Positions 1-10,899 of a stretch of 64,000 bases of DNA are shown one piece after another (position 1 is the stretch's first letter; each line of letters opens with the position of its first letter). The translations under genes and the position numbers were made by a program. The notes under the pieces were generated by a model that saw only the letters and a program-made list of their open reading frames with translations, was not told where the DNA came from and did no database searches. Origin of the DNA: Triops longicaudatus (Eukaryota; Arthropoda; Branchiopoda; Notostraca; Triopsidae); assembly GCA_022885665.1 (NCBI GenBank), contig JAGQDJ010000088.1, forward strand, positions 162,715 to 226,714. Reading direction: 5' to 3'.

Positions 1-3000
1 TCAATTGTTGGACACTAGTGACACGTGTCAACATTACTCAAAGGTAGAAACTGCAAAAAAGCATTTTGTAAGCTATAATATGTGTTAAAACTTTATATTG
101 ATACTTTATTTACGCTTACGGTTCTTACCTTTCAGAAGTAAACGAAACTAGGGCATAGATACCTAAAAGCTTCCTAAAATTGTTAACTTAACTTCTTTTA
201 TAAAAAGTTTAGAAATTTTCCCATATTTTCGAAATCCAAAAAAAAAATAAATAAATAAAATAATAAATAAATAAATAAAATAAAAAATAAATAAATAAAA
301 TAAAAAATAAATAAAAATACTCCGTTCATTAATTTCATTTGTTTAATTTACTCGTATTCCTTACTAATTTTATGTATTTTACTCGTTTCTCGTTTTGTAT
401 AATAAACTCCGCCCGTACAATACAAAGGGTCTAAAGTTAAGACAAGCGAGGGTAAGTTAAGACTCGAGGGTAAGGAGAGGGCGGGGGGTGCGGATGTCTG
501 ATCCTCCCGTTTTACGATACTTAATGGAGAACACCGATAAAAGTCGCACCAACGCCCCTTTGTGTATCCCTTTCCGCCATTCTGATAGAATTATGGGTGA
601 TCAAAGTGCGAACTTTATGTTAGTTTTAATATCTTCCACCCTGTGTTCTATGAAGCCCAACAGCCAAGACAGGAAAGGAGGTTACGGGGGGAGGTGGGGA
701 GTACTTCCTAAGTTCCGTTTAGTTAAAAGGCCAGAAGACAAGTTGTGGACACAACCATTTGCCCCGCCCTCTGTTCCCACATCTATCAACAAAGCAAAGA
801 GGGAGGGTAAACCTCATGGTATGGTACCGGAATCTGGACACGACATTTTAATTAACGATTCTTGGGGCTAAAGACGTAAAAAAAAAGAAAAAAAGAAAAG
901 AAGAGCAACGGAAAGGCACAGAAGCGAACGGTGACAGTTGATCAAGCTAGCCAAGAGCAATTATGGATTGCTGTGGCTTTATGAGAATTTAGTAAGCCGC
1001 AGCCCGCAGAAGTCTGATGGCAATACGTTATATGCGTGTGTCTGTAACCTATACAGAATATGTTGATGAGTGTTTGGTCAGAACTATGCTCGTTTCCGTA
1101 TCCTGATTCCTTTGTTTCTTTTTCCAAGGGGACGCAGGGGTTACGAGAAGGATGACCATCGTCAACCACACTTCTACCCCTTGCTGACAGTAGGAGGGTG
1201 AGGGGGTGGTTAAGGGCAGCAAGACTGACCCATTAGGGTCATCCCCATGGGTGTCTCTTTTATCTTGCTGGACCACAAACATCATCGTCATTAGTACCCA
1301 TGATCTAATACCATTACGCTGACAATGAATCACCGCAATCTTAATTCACCCTTCCCTACTCTTCCACCCCTCGCGAGCTCCGGTGCACGGAACGTTTCAT
1401 CCTACGCAAAATGCATTACTAGCAATACGCTGCCTGACTATGGACCATAAAAAGTTCGAATCTTAAAAGTATTGAACATTACGGAAGTAATACTTGCCAA
1501 CAAAGCTTCCTTCACAATTAATGCTTGAAGACTGCATCGCTAGAGGTGCCACTGAGCAGCTACCATAACAGAACTTGTTGAGCGCGGGAAATCGTAACCC
1601 TAATGGGTTTCACTTCACAGCTATATAATACAGCTTTGTTGTGTTTCACTACACAGCTATATATGATCTTGAATAAAATCAAAATCTGATGGTCAGCTTA
1701 CATAATTACCTAAAAAAGCGAAGAAAACAGAACATCCAAACGGTTAACAGCGTACATTTTCTTTGTTGTGCTAATTATAGAATACCTTCTGTTGTGCAGA
1801 ATAAAAGGAATCCGTACCATCTTATTACATAAATACAAAACGTCTCAAAGTTCATTTTTTTACCGTAAACAACTTGATTTTAACAAAAATACATTCCACT
1901 ATTTTCAGTTGCGAACGGAATTAAGGGGGGCAACTGAAGCGTCAGCTACGCTAGCACCCCTGGTGACGCGCGCTAACAAACTTTAATTTGAACACAGCCC
2001 GCGCAAAGGTTTTAACTTGTTTTTAAGCATTTTACCCTTGAAGTAAATGTTATTGATAAAATAAAGAGGAGTGTCCTTGTAACTTTTATCATAAATTAGA
2101 ATAGTAGAGAATCTACCATCTAGCAAGTGCGAAAGCTAATGCTGTAAAATAATATCCGAATTACACATTATCTGTATTAAAGACGGAAATTATTTTTCCT
2201 TTAACAGTTCTACCCCGTTTAACGAACGTATTGTATAGCGAACAACTTGTACAACGAATTCGCGCGCCAGTTTCGAAGCTTTATGTAACTTAAGAGTGAC
2301 CTCGAGACTAATTGAACAAAACTGATTAATATATGTTAGAAATATTTATTTTGTCAGTATATTTTTAGTCTTTTTCCGGTTTTTAAATCAACTATTTCAT
2401 GTTTCGGTCCCGGATCAGGAAGAGATTAAAATTATTTACATTGAACTTTATGGGAAATAGCGTTTCTTAAAACAAACGCTTCATGTCGTTTATAACAAAC
2501 GCTTCGTCATCCTCATATCGTCTTGATTAACCACTTTTCCTTCAAAAAGCCAAGAACACGATCTTTTAGGATCTAACAGAACAAGTAAAATAAAAACAAA
2601 CAAAATCTGGGAAGGTACACTCAGAGAAGAAAACAATAATAACAATCCCTTGCAAGTTTCTCAACCCCTGCCTAACCAGAATGACAACTAACACACGAAA
2701 GGAAGCCGATATAACTGTGTATTTACGTTCTCTTATGAAAAATCTGTCGGAAATGGGGCTGACGAAGAAAAGCACAAAATTGAAGTGTCTGGTTGGCAAG
2801 AACAGAGAAACGTGTCATCAGAAAGCTATGGCTCATGAGATATCGAATGAGAAAACTCCGTGGCTTGCGTACAGCTCCAAACATTTCTCCATCCTTTTCT
2901 TCAAATCCCGCTCCTGTTCCCAGACACGAGAAATTTGGGCTGTGTGGGGGAACAAATCGTGGCTGGAAATTAGCCAAACTATCTCCAAAGCCAAAGTGGG

Positions 3001-3561
3001 AGCTAATGTCCATAGCAAGGATAGAGGAAAAGCTTCACTAGCAGATGGAAAACGCTAATAGTTTGGAATGTCGTACTGTACCAGCGATTGGGGTCTTACT
3101 ACACTAATGGCGCAGCTCAAATGACCTGTATACTCCCCATTCGAGTTGGTACTTGCCTGCGGGGCCAGGGTTGAAGGTCTGTTACACTGTGTACTCACCA
3201 AGTTGCCAGAACCAACCGAGTGTCAGAGAAAAAACGGCTGAAAATAGTAAAAAGCATTGCAACCAGAGAAAAAGAAGCGAAAAAGCACCAGGTTTACAAA
3301 CCTAGGCTTCCCCGAAGGTCGGGAAGTACATGTACGAGCAATGTACGTGAAAGAGGACAAAAACGCAAGTTTTGATTTGGTGCTTTTCAGCAGAAGGAGA
3401 AGGCAAACCTAGTCACATGGTTGTTTGCTCTTTTGGTGTAAAAATATAGGTGTTACCAATCTTTCCTTGTTTCCAAAGCAATTTTCAACTAATTCGGAAA
3501 TTTATTGTAATACTTTGGAAGTATTATGGCTTGGCTAAAGCTTAAAGAACGATTCAGATCT
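1..3561. other. Intergenic, no supported gene
   Basis: No reading frame here shows a convincing start, splice pattern or recognisable family. Frames of 90-127 codons at 488-871 and 2681-3058 overlap equally long frames on both strands and have unbiased composition. Visible items are an A/T microsatellite, a CACGTGTCAA motif at 22-31, and an AT-rich stretch around 2206-2275 with degenerate 'AACGAA' words like those in the pogo-like repeats further on. Confidence 0.6.
237..316. repeat. A/T microsatellite (AAAT/AAATA units)
   Basis: About 80 bases of nearly pure A and T built from AAAT and AAATA units. It is a simple-sequence tract with no sign of function. Confidence 0.95.
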
Positions 3562-4617
3562 ATGAGTGGAAGTTCACGTGACGGGTAAAATTTATTTCTT
3601 GTTTGTAAGACGAGTTTACAGTGATTTTAAAATTATTTCACTTCGTACGTCACATTTAATGTATTTTTTGTGTGTATTTATGTATGGATTTTTATCTATT
3701 TTTTTAATGTTTTTTTTTTTTCCGGAGAAGAAATGTTAAAAATGCGGAATATTGTAACCTTCTTAGGTCAATACTCTCTTCAGCGGGCAGTGAAGTTCGC
3801 AGTAAAGAAGATTACGATGGTGACGCATTGGAAAATTGGGTCTTTGTGGACGAATCAGAAATTTTAATGAAATTTCAAGGCTCGGAGGAAGGATCCAGCA
3901 AAGCGACGCTTCTTATGCTTCAACGCAAGTTTATTACCCTTTCTGCTGGCCAGTATCAATCTGTTATCCAAGCCCTGGGGGGCAAATTGCTATCAGAAGC
4001 GACCAGTTGCGACCAGTACTACGATTTTACGGATTATTCCCTCACCTTAAATTGTTATTCGCTCCGATTGAAAGAAGACCAAACATGGACGCTGACCTAC
4101 CCTTTCAATTCACAAACCAAAACGCAAGGAAAGGATAGAGGAATTTCTACCACTACGGTGTTTGTTGAAACAGAGCAGGAAGACAAAATCGTGACCTTGG
4201 TCCAAGACTTGGCCCAGTATTCCAAACAACAAGCTGTAGAGGAAAGTCAGAGTCTGCAAGGGTGGCTCCTGTCTGGGAGATTGATGCCTACTTTTAAGTT
4301 AGCGCGACGAAAGTGTCGCTTTGAGGTGAACGACTGTCACATAGAGCTAGAAGAAATGGGCAGTCCCGGATGTCTGATCGCCGATATTGGAACTACAGCG
4401 GCCCGTTGGCTGGAAATAGACGAAGCTCTTTCGAAAATTGACCAGCTGGCTGTCAAATTAGGTGACAATTGGCGTAGTAATCTCCTTTTTTCAATTTTCT
4501 AAAATTTTTTTCCACCGTATTTGTTACCTTCATATTTCTGCTTTTGTAGGCTTAATTTCTTTGGCAAACTGCGATTGGAACGATTTAGCTCAAGCACTAA
4601 GTCTCATAGACTCTTGA
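3562..4617 (+). CDS. Thiamine-triphosphatase-like CYTH-domain protein, probable pseudoenzyme
   Basis: Proposed exons are 3562-3584, 3791-4461 and 4550-4617, giving 253 residues; known animal THTPA is about 230. Introns start GTAAAA and GTGACA and end GCAG and GTAG, and all phases agree. The CYTH/THTPA signature is clear: an LQRKF start of the tunnel fold (residues 51-55), QALGG, then YYDFTDYSL (84-92) followed by LRLKED and WTLTYP (99-112), and a late RRKCRFEV strand. THTPA hydrolyses thiamine triphosphate in the cytosol with a metal-binding ExExK motif. Here both glutamates are replaced (M50 and Q52; only K54 remains), the lysine of WxLK is a threonine, and the late acidic pair is degraded, so loss of catalysis is likely. 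An extra acidic N-terminus carries ENWVFVDES (22-30), which resembles an LC3-interacting region. The second and third exons are firm. The first exon is less certain, because an alternative acceptor exists at 3784. Confidence 0.78.
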
Positions 4618-5418
4618 AACCTTTAAGCTGAGGCCAAAGTTCTGGACACCGCTGCTAGGAACGCCACTGAGCTCCACGTGTCCACTGTGATCAAAACATT
4701 GCACTTATTTTCGTTTACAGAAGCGCTTTTATTGGGATATGGAGAAAATTGAACGACAAGCTTAGAGAAACTGCCAGAGTTTTTGTGTTTTCCAAGATTT
4801 TACAGCTCTATGAGCGTTATACTTCTTACCTGCGTTCGTCACATGCTGCTGCGTATACGTTGTGTGTTTAATTTACTATATATACTTTAAAGTGAGAATA
4901 TATGAATTCGTGAACGCAATCAGTTTTGATTTCCTACACTAAAGTATTGATTTTCGCAAAAAAATACTAAAAAACGAAGAAAATAAATCGCGAATTTTTT
5001 CAGTTGAGTAATGGTCTGGTATTTCAACTCCACAGGTGGCGTTAGTGGGCTACAGACAGGATCTCTTGACGTGTGAACTCCGAAGGTCTTGATAATTATT
5101 CTCTGTTTTCTCGCTGCTTAAAGCGCTTATTTTGCGCCAAACGAAAGCAAAATGCCCAATTTCAGCATCAAAGCAAAGCTTTTAAGTGCGAAATGAGAGT
5201 TTGCTTTGTTAGATGAATATCAGTGGGGCATCACAACCAATCAAGTCCAAGAGCAAAGCCCAAGCGGTGCGCATCTCATCTGCAGCGCTTATGATCTAAC
5301 ACGCCTGAGTGCGTAGGCAAATGAGGTAAAGCAAAAGTTTCCCGTTTTTCTTCAAGTGGTTCTCTCTTTCTCGTCGCTTTACTTTCCTCCACGCTCCCCA
5401 CAGCGATCTTCTCTCTTT
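4618..5418. other. Intergenic, no gene seen
   Basis: Lies between the THTPA-like stop and a candidate promoter. No frame or RNA gene could be supported. It holds one match to the recurring GCCATCT-type motif on the minus strand near 5030-5042. Confidence 0.5.
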
Positions 5419-5525
5419 TATAAGCACGAGCAAACGTTCGCTCGCGTCCCAGTGGGTCACCTTGACGAATCAGTCACCATTAGCAATTAAGGGGCAAATG
5501 GAGCTGCGACATTTGCATTTCACAG
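5419..5525 (+). promoter_or_regulatory. Candidate core promoter with short first coding exon
   Basis: A TATAAG box at 5419-5424 is followed 32 bases later by an initiator-like CCCAGTG (A at 5451), the usual metazoan spacing. The first ATG after it, at 5498, opens MELRHLHFT and runs into a good splice donor, CACAG/GTGAGG, at 5525/5526. So the stretch has the order TATA, initiator, short leader, ATG, donor. No following exon in phase 1 could be recognised, so the gene it would serve is unknown. The elements are seen; their joint use is inferred. Confidence 0.33.
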
Positions 5526-7401
5526 GTGAGGAGAGCCTCATTTCGTCTCGTTATCTCACACGGCTCTCATCGCTCTCTGCTCTCTCATGAGAGTCCCTAT
5601 TACTAATTCGTTTCTTTACTCAAGTAGAAGAAACTAAAAGAGGAGAAAATTCGAAACGGCTCCTCAGAAGAAAAGGATAATGGGATTTTATACACATAGA
5701 TGAAAGATTGCTGCCGTGTTCTTTTCCCTTTTCCGGCTCATAGGATGTCCTCTCGTTTGGAACAAGATTTTCTTTCTTTACTGACACTTCTTTCGTTCCT
5801 AATGCATACGAAACACTCATTAAGTTGTCTGGCCGGGCGGAACGGGGGAAAATTAGAGCTCCTGGGTAAAAGGGAAGAAGAGGCCGAAAAAAAATCCGTG
5901 ACCAGAATTAGAAAAAGTGAGCGGCACGAGCGCGTTTCTCAAGCAACCAACTAACATTAGCCCAGAGACCAGAAAACGTTATACCGAAAGAGAATTAGGC
6001 AAGGCGAATTTCCATCCAGGAAAAGAACGTCTTACATGGGGGGGGGCACTAAGTGAAAAGAAAGAAAATGAAATGAAGGCAAATGAGGAGATGCATGCAC
6101 AAACGCTGGTAAGTGTTTCTTTGGCAGTTATGAACTGATGTAAACTCTTTTAACGATAGCGAACTTTTTTATGTTCTAAAATAAAAATGTGAAATAATTC
6201 TGCATTATTGCCAGCGAATTTAAACATGTTTCGTATATGGAAACCTTAAAATCTGTAATTATGCAGAAAATAAGTGGCTCGTAAATACAAGTTCTTGCAA
6301 CTTTGGCCGATATTGATATTGGATGGAAGATTAATTGTCGGACCATAGCTGCAGATCCGGGTATTACCACAGCTGGAACCACAAATGGTAGAAATCTCGG
6401 GAAGACTGCATCTCCATACGCACTTCATGAACCCAAGCACGGACTTTTAAGGTGCCCCTGGACGACAAGGTATGATTCGCCTTTAGTACGTGATAAACTG
6501 GGTACCTAGGATCGCTTGAGGCATTTTTGGCGACATTCGCGAGTTGGAACGAAGTGTGAACACTTTGGCTACCGCTCAGGTTGTAAATTTTGGCGGTATC
6601 GGGAGAAAACTGGTCCTTTGGAATAGCTTTAGATAATATTCGTTCCTTTCAATTGCATAAGCCATAATTCCTTACGAAAATTGTCGATTTTATGAAATCA
6701 AATGTTTCAAACAGAAAGTTTCCATAAAACTGTAGCCAAAATTTCTGATAATTTTACCAAAATTTTTCAAAATGAGTATATTTGGTAGAAACTAGGTAAT
6801 TAGCTTTGCTTCAGTCAGTGAAATACGTCTCCTATTTCAGCTTGAGTTTTGTGAATTTTGTTTATTTTTTCCATTTAAATTTGGGATAAATTTTGGGAGA
6901 AAGAAATTTTCAACGTGGTAACGTTAGTCAATTGCGAGGGATTCTGGGATTTTAGGGAGCCAAAAGCTAAGAGTGGTAAGCGTTGTCAGATTGGTCAGTT
7001 CATTAGGTACGAAGTGAAGCGTGAAAAACCATGAGCATATCAATTAGTTCAGTTTCGGGAAAGCTGTGAAGGGGAGATTCCATAAATTTTCAGCTCTCTT
7101 TAAACCCGTTCGGCGACTTTGTCCAACATGCACTGTGGGCTCTTCCCCCTCCCACCTCCTATATCCATAAGAATACATTTTAGTTGCCGCTGTTTTGTTA
7201 ATCACCCTCTAGTGCGCCAAAGTTGATTTGCATATGAATTATTATGTGGGTTGAAGAGTCGCGAGTCCAGCTCGTTACATATTATTGGAATTGCAAATGA
7301 AGACCATTCGACGTGGTCCTGGCTTGCTGCTTGTTCCATGTTAACGACCAAGCACCGTTAATTTTTGAAAAGCCCCCTTCTCTTAAGAAAGAAGTTGCAA
7401 A
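5526..7401. other. Intergenic or intronic, no supported gene
   Basis: Follows the candidate donor at 5525. Short frames at 5700-6140 and 6303-6509 have no good acceptor ahead of them and unremarkable composition. The frame ending near 6470 does run into a donor-like AAG/GTATGA. Confidence 0.4.
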
Positions 7402-7433
7402 ATGGGTAAAAAGTCAAAGGAGGAGCTCACCAA
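7402..7433 (+). CDS. Candidate first coding exon (MGKKSKEELT...)
   Basis: An ATG in a good context (caaaATGG) opens a short lysine/glutamate-rich stretch, MGKKSKEELT, that runs straight into a strong donor, CCAA/GTAAGC, in phase 2. In-frame read-through would stop at once, as expected for a short first exon. I could not find the next exon on + within the window, so either the intron is very long or this is chance. The product is not recognised. Confidence 0.3.
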
Positions 7434-8719
7434 GTAAGCAAAGCTAGCAGTCAGCGAAAGAATAAAAAAATAAATACGGTTTTCTAGTATTTTCTTCTTA
7501 AATGCTGTGTGCATTTTTAATTAATGAATTTCCAATTTTTCTAACCCTTTTCAACAAAGCCAATTATATTTTCACGCTTTAGCCGCGTTCCACTGGCATT
7601 TCTCCCGTGTCTGAACTTCGGGCGCTGACCTCATACGCCATCTAGTGAGCGCATCGATATAGCTCCATTTTGTTTACCGTTCGCGTGGTTTCGTGCAGTT
7701 TAAATCCTGTCAAAGTAACTCCCGTGGAAGAAAACTATAACAGTAACCAAAATTTTTTTATTAATAACATTCTTATTTATATTTCTAGCGTAGAGAATCA
7801 AAAATATGTGTTATTATGTGCAAGATTTTAGCCAGTTAGCCAATAAAGGACATAACTATGAACTTAAGGACTTTATGAAAACTTATTGTCTTTAAATAAC
7901 GCTTTATTAGACTGTTTTTGTGTTCTACGAACGAAATTTTGTGTTTTACGCCTTAAAACCTAAAGTGACACTGCAGGTTTGAAACGTTTCTTTTAACCTT
8001 TCAACAATTAACCGCTCTAGCGGTCAACGTAAAAGGATTGATCCACGTGGCCGCAACGAGCAACAGTGAACTCCACAAGCGTGCACAGTATGTATGTAAT
8101 TCCACGAGTTGGGTAACCGTCTTCAAGATAATAAGCCCAAACATAAGAGAGACTTGGTCAGAAAGCCGGTCGCGTATCCACTTCTGTTGGGCATCATTAA
8201 ACAAACTTAGCCAACAGCGAAAACTTTCCTTGTCAGTAAACAAAACCTTGTCAGAAAGGAAGTAAAAAAAAACAATAGAAGAGAACTATTGACGTATAGA
8301 AGTATACCCAAAAGCCCGTCGTTAGTCATGCATGGCTGTGCTAATAAGCACTCGTTTTCGTTTGAACCAGAGTTTGAATATCTTCTCAATGCCTTCTTAT
8401 TTCACTTATGCATTACATCATGTCAAGTTAATAAGAGTAATACTATTGTTTGATCTTGACGACAAGTCAACTCGCGGCTGGGATGGATTATGCGATTCTT
8501 AGCTATATCACTCGATTTTCAGTTAAACTTATTTAAAACAAATAAAAAAGTCTTATTTAAGAAATGGCGGACATTAAATGTATTTGTCGATCACGGATGG
8601 AACAAAATGTCTTGCATCAATTATTGAATGCACGAGTGAAAAAGCGAAGTTGTTAGCTCAGTAAAGTTATTTATTTTACTTTGTCGAAATTTCTTATGTA
8701 ACTCCAAGTGCTTTCCGGC

Positions 8720-8756
<37 letters not shown>

Positions 8757-10599
8757 TGGAACAAATTGCAAAAAAAAAAAACTCTGCACCGAGCAAGGGG
8801 TGGTGCTTTGTTTTGTGTATGGTCGTGAAAAACTTGACTGCAATCCAAGAAGGCAACAAAAAAGCCGAAAATGAGTGAAACAAGCAAATCCTGAAAACGA
8901 AAAGGGACAAAAAGTTGCTCCCATTTATGGAAAAAGAACCAAGATGGTTGTTGTTTGTTTGGGCCTGTACGAGACGACTAGGGCCAGTACCGGGCGGCTG
9001 TCAGGTGCCAGGACGGGTTGGGAAGAAGGGAAAGGTGCTGAAGCTAGCAAAAGAGCTGGAATGGCTGCTTCATCTTCCGTAAACAGGGCACGTTGAAGCC
9101 GTCAAAGATGCTGAGCTCAGCCAGATAACACTTTAGCAATGGTGTCCTATTTCTCTTCTTCCTTTACACCCATCACTCCCGAAAAAGAAAACCATATTAA
9201 GCCCCAACTTCATATATCTCTGTTTCGGGGTATTACAGCCATTGTCCCGTACGTGTGTGTGTGTCTTGTATTACAAACTACGGGTTTCACCAACACAATG
9301 TCTCCCAGTACCTCCTACTACGAAATCCAAATTTCCCAGGTTGTCCGTCTACCCAGTAGACTTTATTCCCCAGGATTAAATGACGTGATCATGATCGAAC
9401 GATTTTTTGGCCACCCCACCGCCTTGTCTGCCTCTCTGGTGGTCCAGCCCGTTTCTCATCTTCTCAAGTTATGAGATTTAACCTAGGTCCAGTACGGCCC
9501 GCTTATGTTCACCCTGCTAACAAGAAAAAAAGAACGCAGATGTGCAGATCAAGAAATCCTGCCGGGACAGAGAAGATTGGGGGATGCTGTGACTCATAAC
9601 AAAGAAGGAGACACCTCCACATTTTTTCTTTCCAAAGGGGGCGGGGCAAGGGAAATGGAAGGAAGTGGAGGTGACCCCCCAAAACGGCCAGTACGCAAAA
9701 ATTGCATAGATAAAAGCTGGAGGGGGTTGACGAGGGTTGAAGGGTAGATCCGAGATAAGAGGGTTTACAGGAGCCGAGTCCAGAAAACCCAATGAAATGC
9801 CTTCAGGGCAGAGATTGTTAGGAAAGAACGAGGGACATTGACGCTAAAAGGTCATCAGCCCAGGTTCTCCGCAAAATAACGAAGCTCAACAATGAAGCAG
9901 GGGGATTTTTGTTTCTTTTTTGGGGGCACGAGAAAACCATTTCTACCCTGTGCCCTTTGCCCCATCGCCTAAAGGCTATGAACCCTGAGGAGGGGCGTGA
10001 TATGCCCTCGAGTCATACATTTTCTGTTATAGCACACTAGAGAGCACGGTTCCAGCTAATACTGGCCTATGGTTTGTAAGGGAAGGACATCCTATCTTAG
10101 CTTGCATTTAGTTGCAGGGCAATATAAGCAAAGTAGCCGCTAAAACGGCGTTTCCATGAGTCAAACGTGGGCTCGACACCACGAAGCTTTGGAGAAACAG
10201 AAATGGCACGTGATTTCTGACGTAAAAGAGCATAGAAGACGTGCGTAAGATTGCATTCTCACCCTTTAAATGTAGCTTGGACGAAAAAAAAATGTAGCGT
10301 AAACGAAATTACTCACTGTACATTTAGAAAAAAAAATAGTCCAGCCTGAGCATCTGCTCTTTGCTGCCATTTATTGACAAGCTTAATCGAGTTGCACATG
10401 ACGAGAGTTGGGAGATATATTATAAAGGGAGGGCCATTAATAGTGACTATAACGTGGACCCTATTGACCATGTACAATTGTAATGAAACTTTTCTTACGA
10501 ACTTTCGAGTAAAGTGTAATTTTTACGTTTTTTATTGTTATTTTTAAATATAAATTTTTCTTAATTATATTAATAATTGCTATATTAATACTTGTCTAT
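7434..10599. other. Gene-poor stretch
   Basis: No gene supported. It holds a GCCATCTAG-type motif at 7637-7649 and a T31 run. Several frames of 70-111 codons between 8.0 and 9.8 kb overlap each other on both strands and carry no recognisable domain or splice frame. Confidence 0.5.
8724..8754. repeat. Poly(T) run, 31 bases
   Basis: An uninterrupted run of T, followed shortly by an A-run near 8770-8780. It could be the oligo(dA) tail of a retroposed sequence on the minus strand, but no element body is recognisable. Confidence 0.9.
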
Positions 10600-10899
10600 T
10601 GTTACGTTCTACTCCTTTTCAAATTCCGTTTATTCGTAACTTCCAATTTACATCAACACCAAAACGAACTCCAATACAAAATCACACAAAAACACTCTAA
10701 TTCTCGTGCTAACTCTCATTTTAAGTTTACAACAATCAAATTTCATGTTCAAGAAATGGAACTGGCTCAAAAGAAGGTCAGAAAGGAACTAACTATTACA
10801 GGCTGGGTGCAGGGGATTTCATTCTTACCACCAGTGAATCTTAGGATTCATTCTTGGGCGGCTACGGAATTTGACTGTTGGGAAACAACGAACGCCACA
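10600..10899 (+). mobile_element. Solo-LTR-like repeat, copy 1
   Basis: A 300-bp element starting TGTTACGTTC and ending GAACGCCACA, that is, TG...CA with imperfect short inverted ends (8 of 10). It is flanked by a perfect 4-bp duplication, CTAT (10596-10599 and 10900-10903). The structure fits a solo LTR of a Ty3/gypsy-like retrotransposon; a short-TIR MITE is the alternative. No internal retroviral-type coding sequence occurs nearby. Confidence 0.82.

Noticed and set aside
2681..3058. 125-codon frame on + mirrored by frames on both strands
   Set aside because: Several overlapping frames of similar length on both strands mean stop-poor sequence, not a gene; no family or splice support.
3784..3790. 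Alternative acceptor CTTCAG/CGG for the THTPA-like second exon
   Set aside because: Would need a phase 1 upstream exon, which was not found; the acceptor at 3790/3791 matches the phase 2 first exon at 3562-3584. It remains possible.
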